From contig URTH01000079.1 of the NCBI GenBank assembly GCA_900550775.1, positions 1 through 7,631 on the forward strand: a stretch of DNA of 7,631 nt, given 5' to 3'. Position numbers and translations under genes: made by a program. Positions within the stretch are counted from its first letter, which is position 1. The number at the start of each line of letters is the position of its first letter. A model generated the notes under the pieces. It worked only from the letters and a program-made list of their open reading frames with translations, made no database searches and was not told the DNA's origin. The DNA comes from an uncultured Eubacteriales bacterium. GTDB taxonomy: Bacteria; Bacillota; Clostridia; Monoglobales; Monoglobaceae. Below, one piece after another: positions 1 to 5,657 of this stretch.

Positions 1-438
1 TACCGCGTCCAAAACAGAGACGTTAATTTTGCCGCGCGACAGGCTCAAAAGCCCCTCCTTGATAAAAGGAATTGCCTTGATGACGGTAAAGGGCATCACC
101 AAAAAGGAGGGAAGCAGCAGCTTTGCGGCGGCGCGCCTTCCGATGATTTTGATAAAGTCCCGTTTAAATTCAGCGTCGGTCTGCTGCATCGGCGTCATTG
201 GCGCCGCGGCAACGGATTTTGGGTCGATGCGGTCGATCGCCTGCAAAACCTGCGCGCGCATACCGCTTTGATAGCTGACTAAAATGCTGCCGTTAATATG
301 CGAGACCTTGACCGCACTGACGCCGTCCCCGGCAGATAAAAGATCCTTGATGCCCTGCTCCTGAAAGAGAGAAAAGACATCCGCGCCACAGCGGACGCGG
401 ATTCTCCCTTCTTTATCATAAACAATTTTATACTTCAA
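1..438 (-). CDS. Heavy-metal translocating P-type ATPase (P1B-like), N-terminal part only
   Basis: The reading frame on the minus strand opens at a TTG codon (438-436) and runs off the left edge after 146 codons, so only the N-terminus is present. Residues 1-75 (KYKIVYDKEGRIRVRCG..., then SHINGSILVSY) match the degenerate HMA-like domain at the start of clostridial and CtpC-like P1B ATPases. No CxxC metal motif is visible. Residues 105-132 are hydrophobic (LLLPSFLVMPFTVIKAIPF), fitting the first membrane segment, and SRGKINVSVLDAV (134-146) is the conserved stretch that follows in this family. Family role: ATP-driven export of a transition metal across the cytoplasmic membrane; which metal cannot be told. 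The TTG start is chosen because GAGGA lies about 10 nt upstream, the family typically begins MKYKIVHD, and the only upstream alternative, a GTG at 447-445, sits right on that ribosome binding site. It lies 33 nt after the DUF6110-like gene, presumably in one operon. The catalytic domains are outside the window. Confidence 0.85.
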   Translation of the reverse strand, partial: MKYKIVYDKEGRIRVRCGADVFSLFQEQGIKDLLSAGDGVSAVKVSHINGSILVSYQSGMRAQVLQAIDRIDPKSVAAAPMTPMQQTDAEFKRDFIKIIGRRAAAKLLLPSFLVMPFTVIKAIPFIKEGLLSLSRGKINVSVLDAV

Positions 439-471
439 AGGGATCACTTCCTCGCAAACATGATGTGAATT

Positions 472-705
472 TTACGCGTTTTCTGCCTCGCACTTTGCGT
501 CGTGGCAGATATCCTCAGCTTCTTCCTTCATATTCTGCAGGGCAACCTGTGCCTCTTTCTGGAACTTCATGCACTTTGCAAGACCGGTGACGCAAGCCTT
601 ACGGGTCTTTTCGCTCTTTAAAGCCTTTACGCCGTAGGTCGCTGCGGCAGCTCCGCCGATAAAGCACAAAAACTTCTCATTCTTTAAGCAATCCAATAAT
701 TTCAT
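472..705 (-). CDS. Small DUF6110-like membrane protein, putative metal chaperone for the ATPase
   Basis: A 77-residue protein starting at ATG 705-703. A GTG two codons upstream (711-709) is possible, but the AAGGAA ribosome binding site is better spaced for the ATG. Residues 11-29 (KFLCFIGGAAAATYGVKAL) form one glycine/alanine-rich membrane segment. A basic amphipathic stretch follows, and the acidic C-terminal tail carries ICHDAKCEAE (66-75), a plausible Cys/His/Asp metal site; there are six cysteines in all. The shape (membrane anchor with GG...YG, helical middle, metal-binding tail) and the position directly ahead of a P1B ATPase match the DUF6110 family of Firmicutes. They also resemble mycobacterial DUF1490 (PacL) proteins, which bind metal and support CtpC-type pumps. 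The family recognition is from memory of sequence pattern; the chaperone role is inference. Confidence 0.75.
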   Translation of the reverse strand: MKLLDCLKNEKFLCFIGGAAAATYGVKALKSEKTRKACVTGLAKCMKFQKEAQVALQNMKEEAEDICHDAKCEAENA

Positions 706-727
706 ATGCACAACTTCCTTTCTGGTT

Positions 728-741
728 GGTTTTACAAAACC
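728..741. promoter_or_regulatory. 14-bp palindrome just downstream of the metal-operon promoter
   Basis: GGTTTT-AC-AAAACC has perfect 6-bp arms and lies from about +6 to +19 of the predicted minus-strand transcript. This is a typical place for a repressor operator. A metal-sensing repressor would make sense for the operon, but no regulator gene for it is in the window, so the role is inferred from position and symmetry only. Confidence 0.45.
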
Positions 742-753
742 TTATTTTCCCTC

Positions 754-782
754 AGTTTAGCACGCATCGATTTATTTGTCAA
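754..782 (-). promoter_or_regulatory. Sigma-A type promoter of the DUF6110-ATPase operon
   Basis: On the minus strand a perfect -35 TTGACA (782-777) is followed after 17 bp by TAAACT (759-754), 4 of 6 matches to the -10 consensus. Transcription would begin near 747, giving a leader of about 40 nt before the ATG at 705. It is one of the two best promoters in the window. Confidence 0.7.
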
Positions 783-828
783 TTCCTCTTTGGGGATTTT
801 TGTTGATTTTTGCGCGCTGACATAGAAA

Positions 829-864
829 AAGCATTGTTTGCATAAACTGCTTAAGACAATGCTT
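829..864. repeat. Inverted repeat upstream of tspO
   Basis: AAGCATTGT (829-837) and ACAATGCTT (856-864) are perfect 9-bp inverted copies separated by 18 nt, ending 27 nt before the tspO ATG. There is no T-run after it, so it is not a classical terminator. It could be a regulator site or a hairpin in the tspO leader. A weak promoter candidate, TTGTTG (800-805), 17 bp, TAGAAA (823-828), lies just before it and would place the transcript start inside the left arm. Confidence 0.5.
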
Positions 865-891
865 GCACTATTTTATAAGGAGGCAAACGCG

Positions 892-1365
892 ATGTTTCAA
901 ACGGTACATCTTAAAAAATTGTTGTTTAGTCTGTTTGTGACGCTCGGCACCGGGGCGCTGGCCGGGCTGCTCACGCAGCAAAAGCCCTTGTATGAATCGC
1001 TGGCCCGTCCGCCGCTTTCGCCGCCCGGCTGGGTTTTCGGCGTGGTGTGGACGGTTCTTTACGCCCTGATGGGGATTGCGCTGTATCGGATTCTTTGCAC
1101 CAAAAAAAGCAAGGAACGCGGCCTTGCTCTGCGTTTGTTTGCTGTGCAGCTGGCGGCAAATTTTATCTGGCCGCTCTTGTTTTTCGGACTGCGGCTTTAC
1201 GGCCCCTCGGCAGTCCTTTTGGCCATTTTGATTGTGCTGATTTTACTTACCATGCGGTCATTTTATCGGCTGGACCGAGTGGCCTTTTATCTGATGATTC
1301 CCTATTTGCTTTGGTGCCTTTTCGCGCTCTACCTGAACATCGGCGTCGCCGTTTTGCAGCCTTGA
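892..1365 (+). CDS. tspO: TspO/MBR family tryptophan-rich membrane protein
   Basis: A 157-residue, five-helix membrane protein. Helices lie at about 8-28, 45-68, 79-100, 103-122 and 130-152. Diagnostic TspO motifs are visible: RPPLSPPGWVFGVVWTVLYALMG (39-61, the conserved PP-x-W loop and second helix), QLAANFIWPLLFF (86-98) and PYLLWCLFALYLN (137-149, where the family usually has W-x-x-FA-x-YLN). TspO proteins bind porphyrins and related tetrapyrroles and have been linked to stress signalling and tetrapyrrole handling; the role here is not evident from the neighbours. The ATG at 892 is chosen over an upstream in-frame TTG at 838 because AAGGAGG (878-884) lies just ahead, and the extra 18 codons would pass through the inverted repeat. 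Its last 108 bp overlap the convergent DUF2508 gene. Confidence 0.93.
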   Translation: MFQTVHLKKLLFSLFVTLGTGALAGLLTQQKPLYESLARPPLSPPGWVFGVVWTVLYALMGIALYRILCTKKSKERGLALRLFAVQLAANFIWPLLFFGLRLYGPSAVLLAILIVLILLTMRSFYRLDRVAFYLMIPYLLWCLFALYLNIGVAVLQP

Positions 1366-1659
1366 AGCAGACAGATTATGAAACCGCAGCTCCACCGCAC
1401 GCAGCTGGTGCAGCAGGTTTTCGTATTGGCTCTGCGCACCTTGAATCTGATAAATACATACGTCCACTGCCTTTGGATCGCTCAGGTGATTAAAGGCGCT
1501 TTCTGCTGCCTGCCAGTCTGATTTCGCGTGCTCCAGTGCAGTATACAGACGTGCATAATCCTCTTTCAGGTGCTGCGCCGCACGGATTTCGGCACGGCTG
1601 CAGCGGTGCGGATCAAAGGGCGGATAGGGAATGGGAAAAGGTGTGTTTTGGGTCGGCAT
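1258..1659 (-). CDS. DUF2508 (YaaL-like) family protein with an extended tail
   Basis: A 133-residue soluble protein. ATG 1659-1657 is preceded by GAGAGGAG with 7 nt spacing; a longer frame reaches 1728 but has no ribosome binding site. After a proline-rich N-terminus (FPIPYPPFDP), residues 30-90 are helical and carry the DUF2508 pattern: a W-x-x-A-x-x-x-F stretch (49-56), then DPKAVDVCIYQIQGAQSQYENLL (61-83), as in family members that read p-x-lvD-x-x-IY-x-i-x-A-x-x-rY-x-x-Ll. The function of DUF2508 is unknown. Residues about 91-133 lie beyond the usual end of the domain, and residues 99-133 are encoded antisense to tspO. The tail is hydrophilic and has no recognisable fold, so it may be a read-through extension. 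The start region is solid; the biological meaning of the C-terminus is doubtful. Confidence 0.72.
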   Translation of the reverse strand: MPTQNTPFPIPYPPFDPHRCSRAEIRAAQHLKEDYARLYTALEHAKSDWQAAESAFNHLSDPKAVDVCIYQIQGAQSQYENLLHQLRAVELRFHNLSASRLQNGDADVQVEREKAPKQIGNHQIKGHSVQPIK

Positions 1660-1692
1660 ATAACGTCTCCTCTCTGACAGGCTTGTTTCAAA

Positions 1693-1698
1693 AGTATA
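1693..1698 (-). promoter_or_regulatory. Possible -10 box for the DUF2508 gene
   Basis: TATACT on the minus strand lies about 34 nt upstream of the ATG, inside the A+T-rich gap shared with the divergent response-regulator promoter. The hexamer 17 bp upstream (GCATAA) is a poor -35, so this is tentative. Confidence 0.3.
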
Positions 1699-1745
1699 TA
1701 CCGTTTTGTCACATTTTATGCGCTGCAAAGCAAAAACGAAAAAAT

Positions 1746-1789
1746 TTTACAGATTTTTCATATCTTTTTTTTAAGTTTTATGTTATACT
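1746..1789 (+). promoter_or_regulatory. Response-regulator operon promoter with direct-repeat activator box
   Basis: TTTACA (1746-1751) and TTCATA (1757-1762) are half-sites in direct repeat at 11-bp period. An extended -10 TGT-TATACT follows (TATACT at 1784-1789), with no convincing -35 at 17 bp. The same TTTACA-GATTW-TTCATA element stands ahead of htrA at almost the same distance from its -10 box (38 bp here, 37 bp there, start to start). This is the usual design of OmpR/PhoB-family activator sites that substitute for a -35, so autoregulation by the gene just downstream is inferred. Confidence 0.65.
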
Positions 1790-1834
1790 AAAAAAATAAG
1801 ATAAATCTGCCGGGAATACAAGGAGGAAGATTTT

Positions 1835-2536
1835 ATGCAAAATAATCAGAAAACAGTCTTAATTGTCGATGATGAGGCCAATATCTGCGAACTGATCCGT
1901 CTTTACGTGGAGAAAGAGGGATACCGCGCCGTTATTGCCAATGACGGGCAGAGGGCTGTCGAAAAGTTTAAGTCGGCAAAGCCGGATATTGTGCTTTTGG
2001 ATATTATGCTTCCCATCAAGGACGGCTGGCAGGTCTGCCGCGAGATGCGCGCCATCGATAATACGCCGATCATTATGCTGACCGCCAAGGGCGAGACCTT
2101 TGATAAGGTGCTGGGGTTAGAACTGGGTGCGGATGACTATATTGTTAAGCCGTTTGAACCCAAAGAGCTGATCGCCCGGATGAAGGCGGTGCTTCGACGG
2201 ACGGCGGCACAGTATAACGGCGAAGAGGATAAGGAAGAGGAGCTGCGCTTTGACGGACTTAGGATCAACCAGGCAACGTATGAGATCTACCTTGGCGATA
2301 AAAAGATTGAGATGCCGCCCAAGGAATTTGAACTCCTCTATTTCCTGGCGAAGAATACCAATAAGGTGTTTACGCGTGACCAGCTTCTGGATGAAATCTG
2401 GGGCTATGAATTTTTCGGCGATTCCCGGACGGTGGACGTGCATATCAAACGCATCCGTGAAAAGATCGAGTCGGAGAACCGAAACTGGCATCTAAAGACC
2501 GTATGGGGTGTCGGATATAAGTTTGAGGTAGAATAA
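1835..2536 (+). CDS. OmpR/PhoB-family response regulator
   Basis: A 233-residue two-domain regulator. The receiver domain (about 6-120) has the acidic pair D12-D13, phospho-acceptor D56 in VLLDIMLP, T83 in MLTAKG and K105 in IVKPF, so all phosphorylation residues are intact. The C-terminal winged helix (about 135-231) has the expected landmarks: a PKEFELLYFL segment, DQLLDEIWGYEF, the recognition region RTVDVHIKRIREKIE and the terminal GVGYKF wing. The start is firm: AAGGAGG (1820-1826) lies 8 nt before the ATG. The kinase gene begins 28 nt downstream, so the two are co-transcribed. It probably activates its own promoter and htrA through the shared box. It resembles WalR/PhoP/CssR-type regulators; the exact orthologue cannot be decided by eye. 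Confidence 0.95.
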   Translation: MQNNQKTVLIVDDEANICELIRLYVEKEGYRAVIANDGQRAVEKFKSAKPDIVLLDIMLPIKDGWQVCREMRAIDNTPIIMLTAKGETFDKVLGLELGADDYIVKPFEPKELIARMKAVLRRTAAQYNGEEDKEEELRFDGLRINQATYEIYLGDKKIEMPPKEFELLYFLAKNTNKVFTRDQLLDEIWGYEFFGDSRTVDVHIKRIREKIESENRNWHLKTVWGVGYKFEVE

Positions 2537-2564
2537 GCGCTGCGCCGAAACGGAGGATTACGGA

Positions 2565-4055
2565 ATGCGTCCATTGTTCGGAAAGACCATTTTTTCCAGG
2601 ATATTTTTTATCAATGTCATATCGGTGCTGGTCTGCATTGTGATTTTGGGTTCGATGCAGACCGTGTTGGTTACCAACTACATCTCCCGTCAAAGCGAGG
2701 AGACGTTAAAAAAGAACGGCGATTCCATCGTTGCGCTGATTCAGAATAATATTAGTATAGAGAGTCTGCGCAGCGTCTTAAACGGCTTTACGCGCACCAC
2801 GCAAAGTCATATTATTGTCGTTGACGAACGCGGCAGTGTGCTGGTCAATACTGCGGACAGCGGATTTGTAAACAGCGTTCCGGCATTTATTCCCAATGAA
2901 TTTTGTAAGGCGGTGCTGACCGGGCAGCGCAACTCGGTCATCGGGACGATGGGCGGCATCTTTAACGAAACGATGTTCACCCTGCAGGTTCCCGTTCTGG
3001 GCGCCGGAGGAGACGCCATCGGCGCGGTCTTTATCAGCATCCCCATCCCGGAGCAGCAAAAGATGAACCATGAGCTGTTTCGGATTTTGCTCTCGTCTGC
3101 GATTGTCGTGATTGTCATTTCGTTTTTGCTCTCTTATATGCTGGCAAAGCGCTTTTCCATGCCGATTCATAACATCCGTAACAGTGCCAAAGCCTTTGCC
3201 CAGGGACACTTAGACGCCAGAGTCGGCGAGATCGCGACCGAGTCGGACATTGACGAGATCGCAGAGCTTGGACAGACCTTTAACAATATGGCGTTTGAGC
3301 TGGAAAAGGTGGAGGATATCCGCAAAGCGTTTATCTCCGATGTCTCGCATGAGCTGCGGACGCCGATGACGACCATCAGCGGCTTTGTCTACGGTATGCT
3401 GGACGATACCATCCCAAAGGAAAAGCAAAAACAGTATTTAAAGATTGTCTATGACGAGGTGACCCGGCTTTCCCGGCTGGTGAATACCTTTTTGGATATC
3501 AGCCGGATGCAGTCAGATAAAATGGTGATGAAGAAGTCTCACTTTGATATCAATGAGGCGATTCGCCTCACCATCATCGGACTGGAGCGGCGCCTGGAGG
3601 AAAAACGGATTCAGGTGGTCTTAAACTTCCAGACGGACAGCTGCTATGTGTTTGCCGATTCCGACAGTATCAAACGGGTGCTGACCAACCTTTTGGATAA
3701 CGCGGTCAAGTTTACCAATCCGGACGGCGAAATTTCGGTTACGGTTAAGCCCCACATGCAGGAGGTTGCCGTTTCGGTGCGCAACACCGGCTGCGGCATC
3801 CCCAAAGAACAGCAGCAGATGATTTTTGAGCGGCTCTATAAGGTGGATCAGTCGCGCAGCATGAATAAGGACGGCACGGGCATCGGCTTATACCTGGTAA
3901 AAAGCATCATCCGCGCCCACGGAAAAACCATCACCGTAAACAGTGAAGAGGGCAAATTTGCGGAGTTTACCTTTACGCTTGACCGCGGCAAAGCCCCGCA
4001 AAAACGCGAAGAATCGTACCCGGAACCCGTCGAAAATCCGCCGGAGGAACTTTAA
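2565..4055 (+). CDS. Membrane sensor histidine kinase partnered with the response regulator
   Basis: A 496-residue kinase. Transmembrane helix 1 (about 11-36) and helix 2 (about 171-194) bracket an extracytoplasmic sensor of about 135 residues. A HAMP domain follows (about 191-246). The dimerisation and phosphotransfer domain has the H-box FISDVSHELRTPMTTISGF with phosphorylatable H262. The ATPase domain shows the N-box LTNLLDNAVKF (373-383), a G1 box NTGCGIP (407-413) with Asn where most kinases have Asp, the F-box MIFERLYK and the G2 box GTGIGLYLV (437-445). A proline/glutamate-rich tail (474-496) follows the catalytic core. GGAGG (2552-2556) lies 8 nt before the ATG. Organisation is like PhoR/WalK/CssS kinases. 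The neighbouring htrA gene and shared promoter box suggest a cell-envelope or misfolded-protein stimulus, which is inference. No terminator follows, so read-through into htrA is possible. Confidence 0.95.
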   Translation: MRPLFGKTIFSRIFFINVISVLVCIVILGSMQTVLVTNYISRQSEETLKKNGDSIVALIQNNISIESLRSVLNGFTRTTQSHIIVVDERGSVLVNTADSGFVNSVPAFIPNEFCKAVLTGQRNSVIGTMGGIFNETMFTLQVPVLGAGGDAIGAVFISIPIPEQQKMNHELFRILLSSAIVVIVISFLLSYMLAKRFSMPIHNIRNSAKAFAQGHLDARVGEIATESDIDEIAELGQTFNNMAFELEKVEDIRKAFISDVSHELRTPMTTISGFVYGMLDDTIPKEKQKQYLKIVYDEVTRLSRLVNTFLDISRMQSDKMVMKKSHFDINEAIRLTIIGLERRLEEKRIQVVLNFQTDSCYVFADSDSIKRVLTNLLDNAVKFTNPDGEISVTVKPHMQEVAVSVRNTGCGIPKEQQQMIFERLYKVDQSRSMNKDGTGIGLYLVKSIIRAHGKTITVNSEEGKFAEFTFTLDRGKAPQKREESYPEPVENPPEEL

Positions 4056-4062
4056 AGCTTCT

Positions 4063-4105
4063 TTTACAGATTATTCATAAAATTGTCATAACTGGGGTCT
4101 ATAAT
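4063..4105 (+). promoter_or_regulatory. htrA promoter with three 11-bp-spaced activator half-sites
   Basis: TTTACA (4063-4068), TTCATA (4074-4079) and GTCATA (4085-4090) are direct repeats with exact 11-bp period, one helical turn. A perfect -10 TATAAT (4100-4105) starts 9 bp after the last half-site, and there is no consensus -35 at the normal distance. The first two half-sites and their spacer are identical, but for one base, to the box ahead of the response regulator gene. Activation of htrA by that regulator is inferred. Confidence 0.7.
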
Positions 4106-4140
4106 AAAGACATGTTAAGAGAGTTGAAGGAGGAATTGAT

Positions 4141-5538
4141 ATGCAAGACTTTCATGACGACGAACGGAAAAATTTAGATTTCACAATGGCAGACGGCGAG
4201 GATAAAAAGCCGGAGACAGACCCGATGGCATGGCAGAATGCAGGTCTTGATACGCAAAAGGAAGTACAGGCCGATCCTTACCCGGAGGAGACGCATAACA
4301 CGGTAAAGATTGATTTGTCCGGCGGTGCACAGCCGCAGAATTCCGTACCCGGTGTGGTTAGCAAACCGCCGCTTTATACGGAGCATGTGAAGAAGGAGAA
4401 GAACACAAGCAAGCGTTTTGTGGCAGCGATGGTATCGTTGACCGTATTGAACCTGGCACTGTTCGGCGGCGCGTTTATGTTAGGGCGCAGCTACGGTGCC
4501 GGTGACAGCAAGGTTGCCTCCAAGCAGGAGCTGGTCGACACATTGCGCGGCGGCGATGATAATAAGAGCTATACCGCGAGTGAGGCGGCAAATTCCGGCA
4601 CAGAGATGGCAACCACCGAGATTGCAAAGACGGTCGGCCCGGCAGTCGTTGGTATTACCAGCGTCGCCCAGGGTCAGATGAGTATCTTTGGCGGCGCAAC
4701 GCAGTCGAGCGCACAGGGCAGCGGTATTATTCTCAGCGCGGACGGCTATATTGTTACCAATAACCACGTGGTTGAGGGCGCAAGCAGCGTCACGGTGACC
4801 TTAAACACCGGCGTGGATTATGAGGCAAAGGTAGTCGGTACGGACGCACAGACCGACCTTGCCGTGATTAAGATCGAACCGAAGGAAGAACTGACGGTTG
4901 CAAAACTGGGCGATTCTACGGCAGTAGAAGTCGGTGAGCGCGTTGTGGCCATCGGTAACCCGATGGGACTGGAATTTTTCGGCAGTGTAACCCAGGGTAT
5001 TGTCAGTGCGGTAAACCGCAGCGTTACGATTGAAAATCGGACGATGAACCTGATTCAGACCGATGCTGCGATCAACTCCGGTAACTCCGGCGGTGCGCTG
5101 ATCAATGCGCGCGGTGAGGTCATCGGTATTAACTCGGTCAAGGTTGCGACCTCCGGCGTTGAGGGCATGGGCTTTGCCATCCCGATTTCCGAGGCAAACC
5201 CGGTCATCTCCGACCTCTTGGAATACGGATATGTAAAGGGACGTCCGATCATCGGTATCTCGACCCGTGACGTCAACCAGTATATGTCGCAGTCTTACTC
5301 CTGGCCGCAGGGCGTACAGGTTATGGCAGTCAGCAGCGATTCTGCAAAACAGGCAGGCTTGCAGCAGGGCGATATTATCACCGCAGTGGACGGCGAGAAG
5401 GTAACCACCGGCGAGGAACTGAATAAGATTAAGGATCAGCATAAGCCGGGCGACACCTTAAAGCTGGAAGTATATAAGTACGAGAGCGGCCAGACCGTCA
5501 ATGTTGAAGTGACCCCGTCCGAGCAGCTTCCGGGCTAA
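4141..5538 (+). CDS. htrA: HtrA/DegP-like membrane-anchored serine protease
   Basis: A 465-residue protein in the order typical of Gram-positive HtrA. A charged cytoplasmic N-terminus (1-91) is followed by one transmembrane anchor (about 92-115, FVAAMVSLTVLNLALFGGAF), a linker, and a trypsin-like domain (about 155-362) on the outer face of the membrane. The catalytic triad is complete: H209 in TNNHVV, D239 in TDLAVI and S316 in NSGNSGGAL. One PDZ domain (about 370-458) has the carboxylate-binding region GISTRD and the AGLQQGDIITAVDG segment. The family degrades or refolds misfolded exported proteins. AAGGAGG (4127-4133) lies 7 nt before the ATG. It has its own promoter with a box shared with the two-component operon upstream, so it is the probable effector of that system. 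A strong hairpin terminator follows about 40 nt after the stop. The symbol is given by family; htrA paralogues (htrB, yyxA) cannot be separated here. Confidence 0.95.
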   Translation: MQDFHDDERKNLDFTMADGEDKKPETDPMAWQNAGLDTQKEVQADPYPEETHNTVKIDLSGGAQPQNSVPGVVSKPPLYTEHVKKEKNTSKRFVAAMVSLTVLNLALFGGAFMLGRSYGAGDSKVASKQELVDTLRGGDDNKSYTASEAANSGTEMATTEIAKTVGPAVVGITSVAQGQMSIFGGATQSSAQGSGIILSADGYIVTNNHVVEGASSVTVTLNTGVDYEAKVVGTDAQTDLAVIKIEPKEELTVAKLGDSTAVEVGERVVAIGNPMGLEFFGSVTQGIVSAVNRSVTIENRTMNLIQTDAAINSGNSGGALINARGEVIGINSVKVATSGVEGMGFAIPISEANPVISDLLEYGYVKGRPIIGISTRDVNQYMSQSYSWPQGVQVMAVSSDSAKQAGLQQGDIITAVDGEKVTTGEELNKIKDQHKPGDTLKLEVYKYESGQTVNVEVTPSEQLPG

Positions 5539-5580
5539 GCCGAGCGAGCTGAGCCAGGCTGAATGTAACGGAACAAAATC

Positions 5581-5618
5581 AAAAGACCGCGGGAAGAAAT
5601 TCTTCCCGTGGTCTTTTT
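5581..5618. terminator. Bidirectional intrinsic terminator between htrA and the MBL lipoprotein gene
   Basis: An 18-bp stem is formed by 5581-5598 and 5600-5617, with a G-T wobble as the only flaw (GACCGCGGGAAG against CTTCCCGTGGTC). A TTTTTT run is on the plus side, and AAAA gives a T-run on the minus side. The stem is nearly continuous, so the real loop is a few central bases. It can end transcripts from both convergent genes, whose stop codons lie about 43 nt and 40 nt away. Confidence 0.92.
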
Positions 5619-5657
5619 TGCGTATATCGCCTATTTTAGTGCGCCGCAGCTTTCCGC

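Noticed and set aside
29..271. Open frame of 80 codons on the plus strand at the left edge
   Set aside because: The minus strand here encodes a clear P-type ATPase N-terminus, so this frame is its shadow.
838..891. Longer tspO start at TTG 838
   Set aside because: It has no ribosome binding site, the added 18 residues are not part of TspO, and they would run through the inverted repeat. ATG 892 has AAGGAGG ahead.
1047..1493. Open frame of 148 codons on the plus strand, mostly within tspO
   Set aside because: It is out of frame with tspO, which has clear family motifs and a proper ribosome binding site; the translation is low-complexity and resembles nothing.
2778..3209. Open frame of 143 codons on the minus strand inside the kinase gene
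   Set aside because: It is antisense to the kinase sensor and HAMP region, with no ribosome binding site or family signature.
4801..5442. Open frame of 213 codons on the minus strand inside htrA
   Set aside because: It is exactly antisense to the conserved protease and PDZ coding region, has no good ribosome binding site and shows no recognisable domain. It is open because of the codon bias of htrA.
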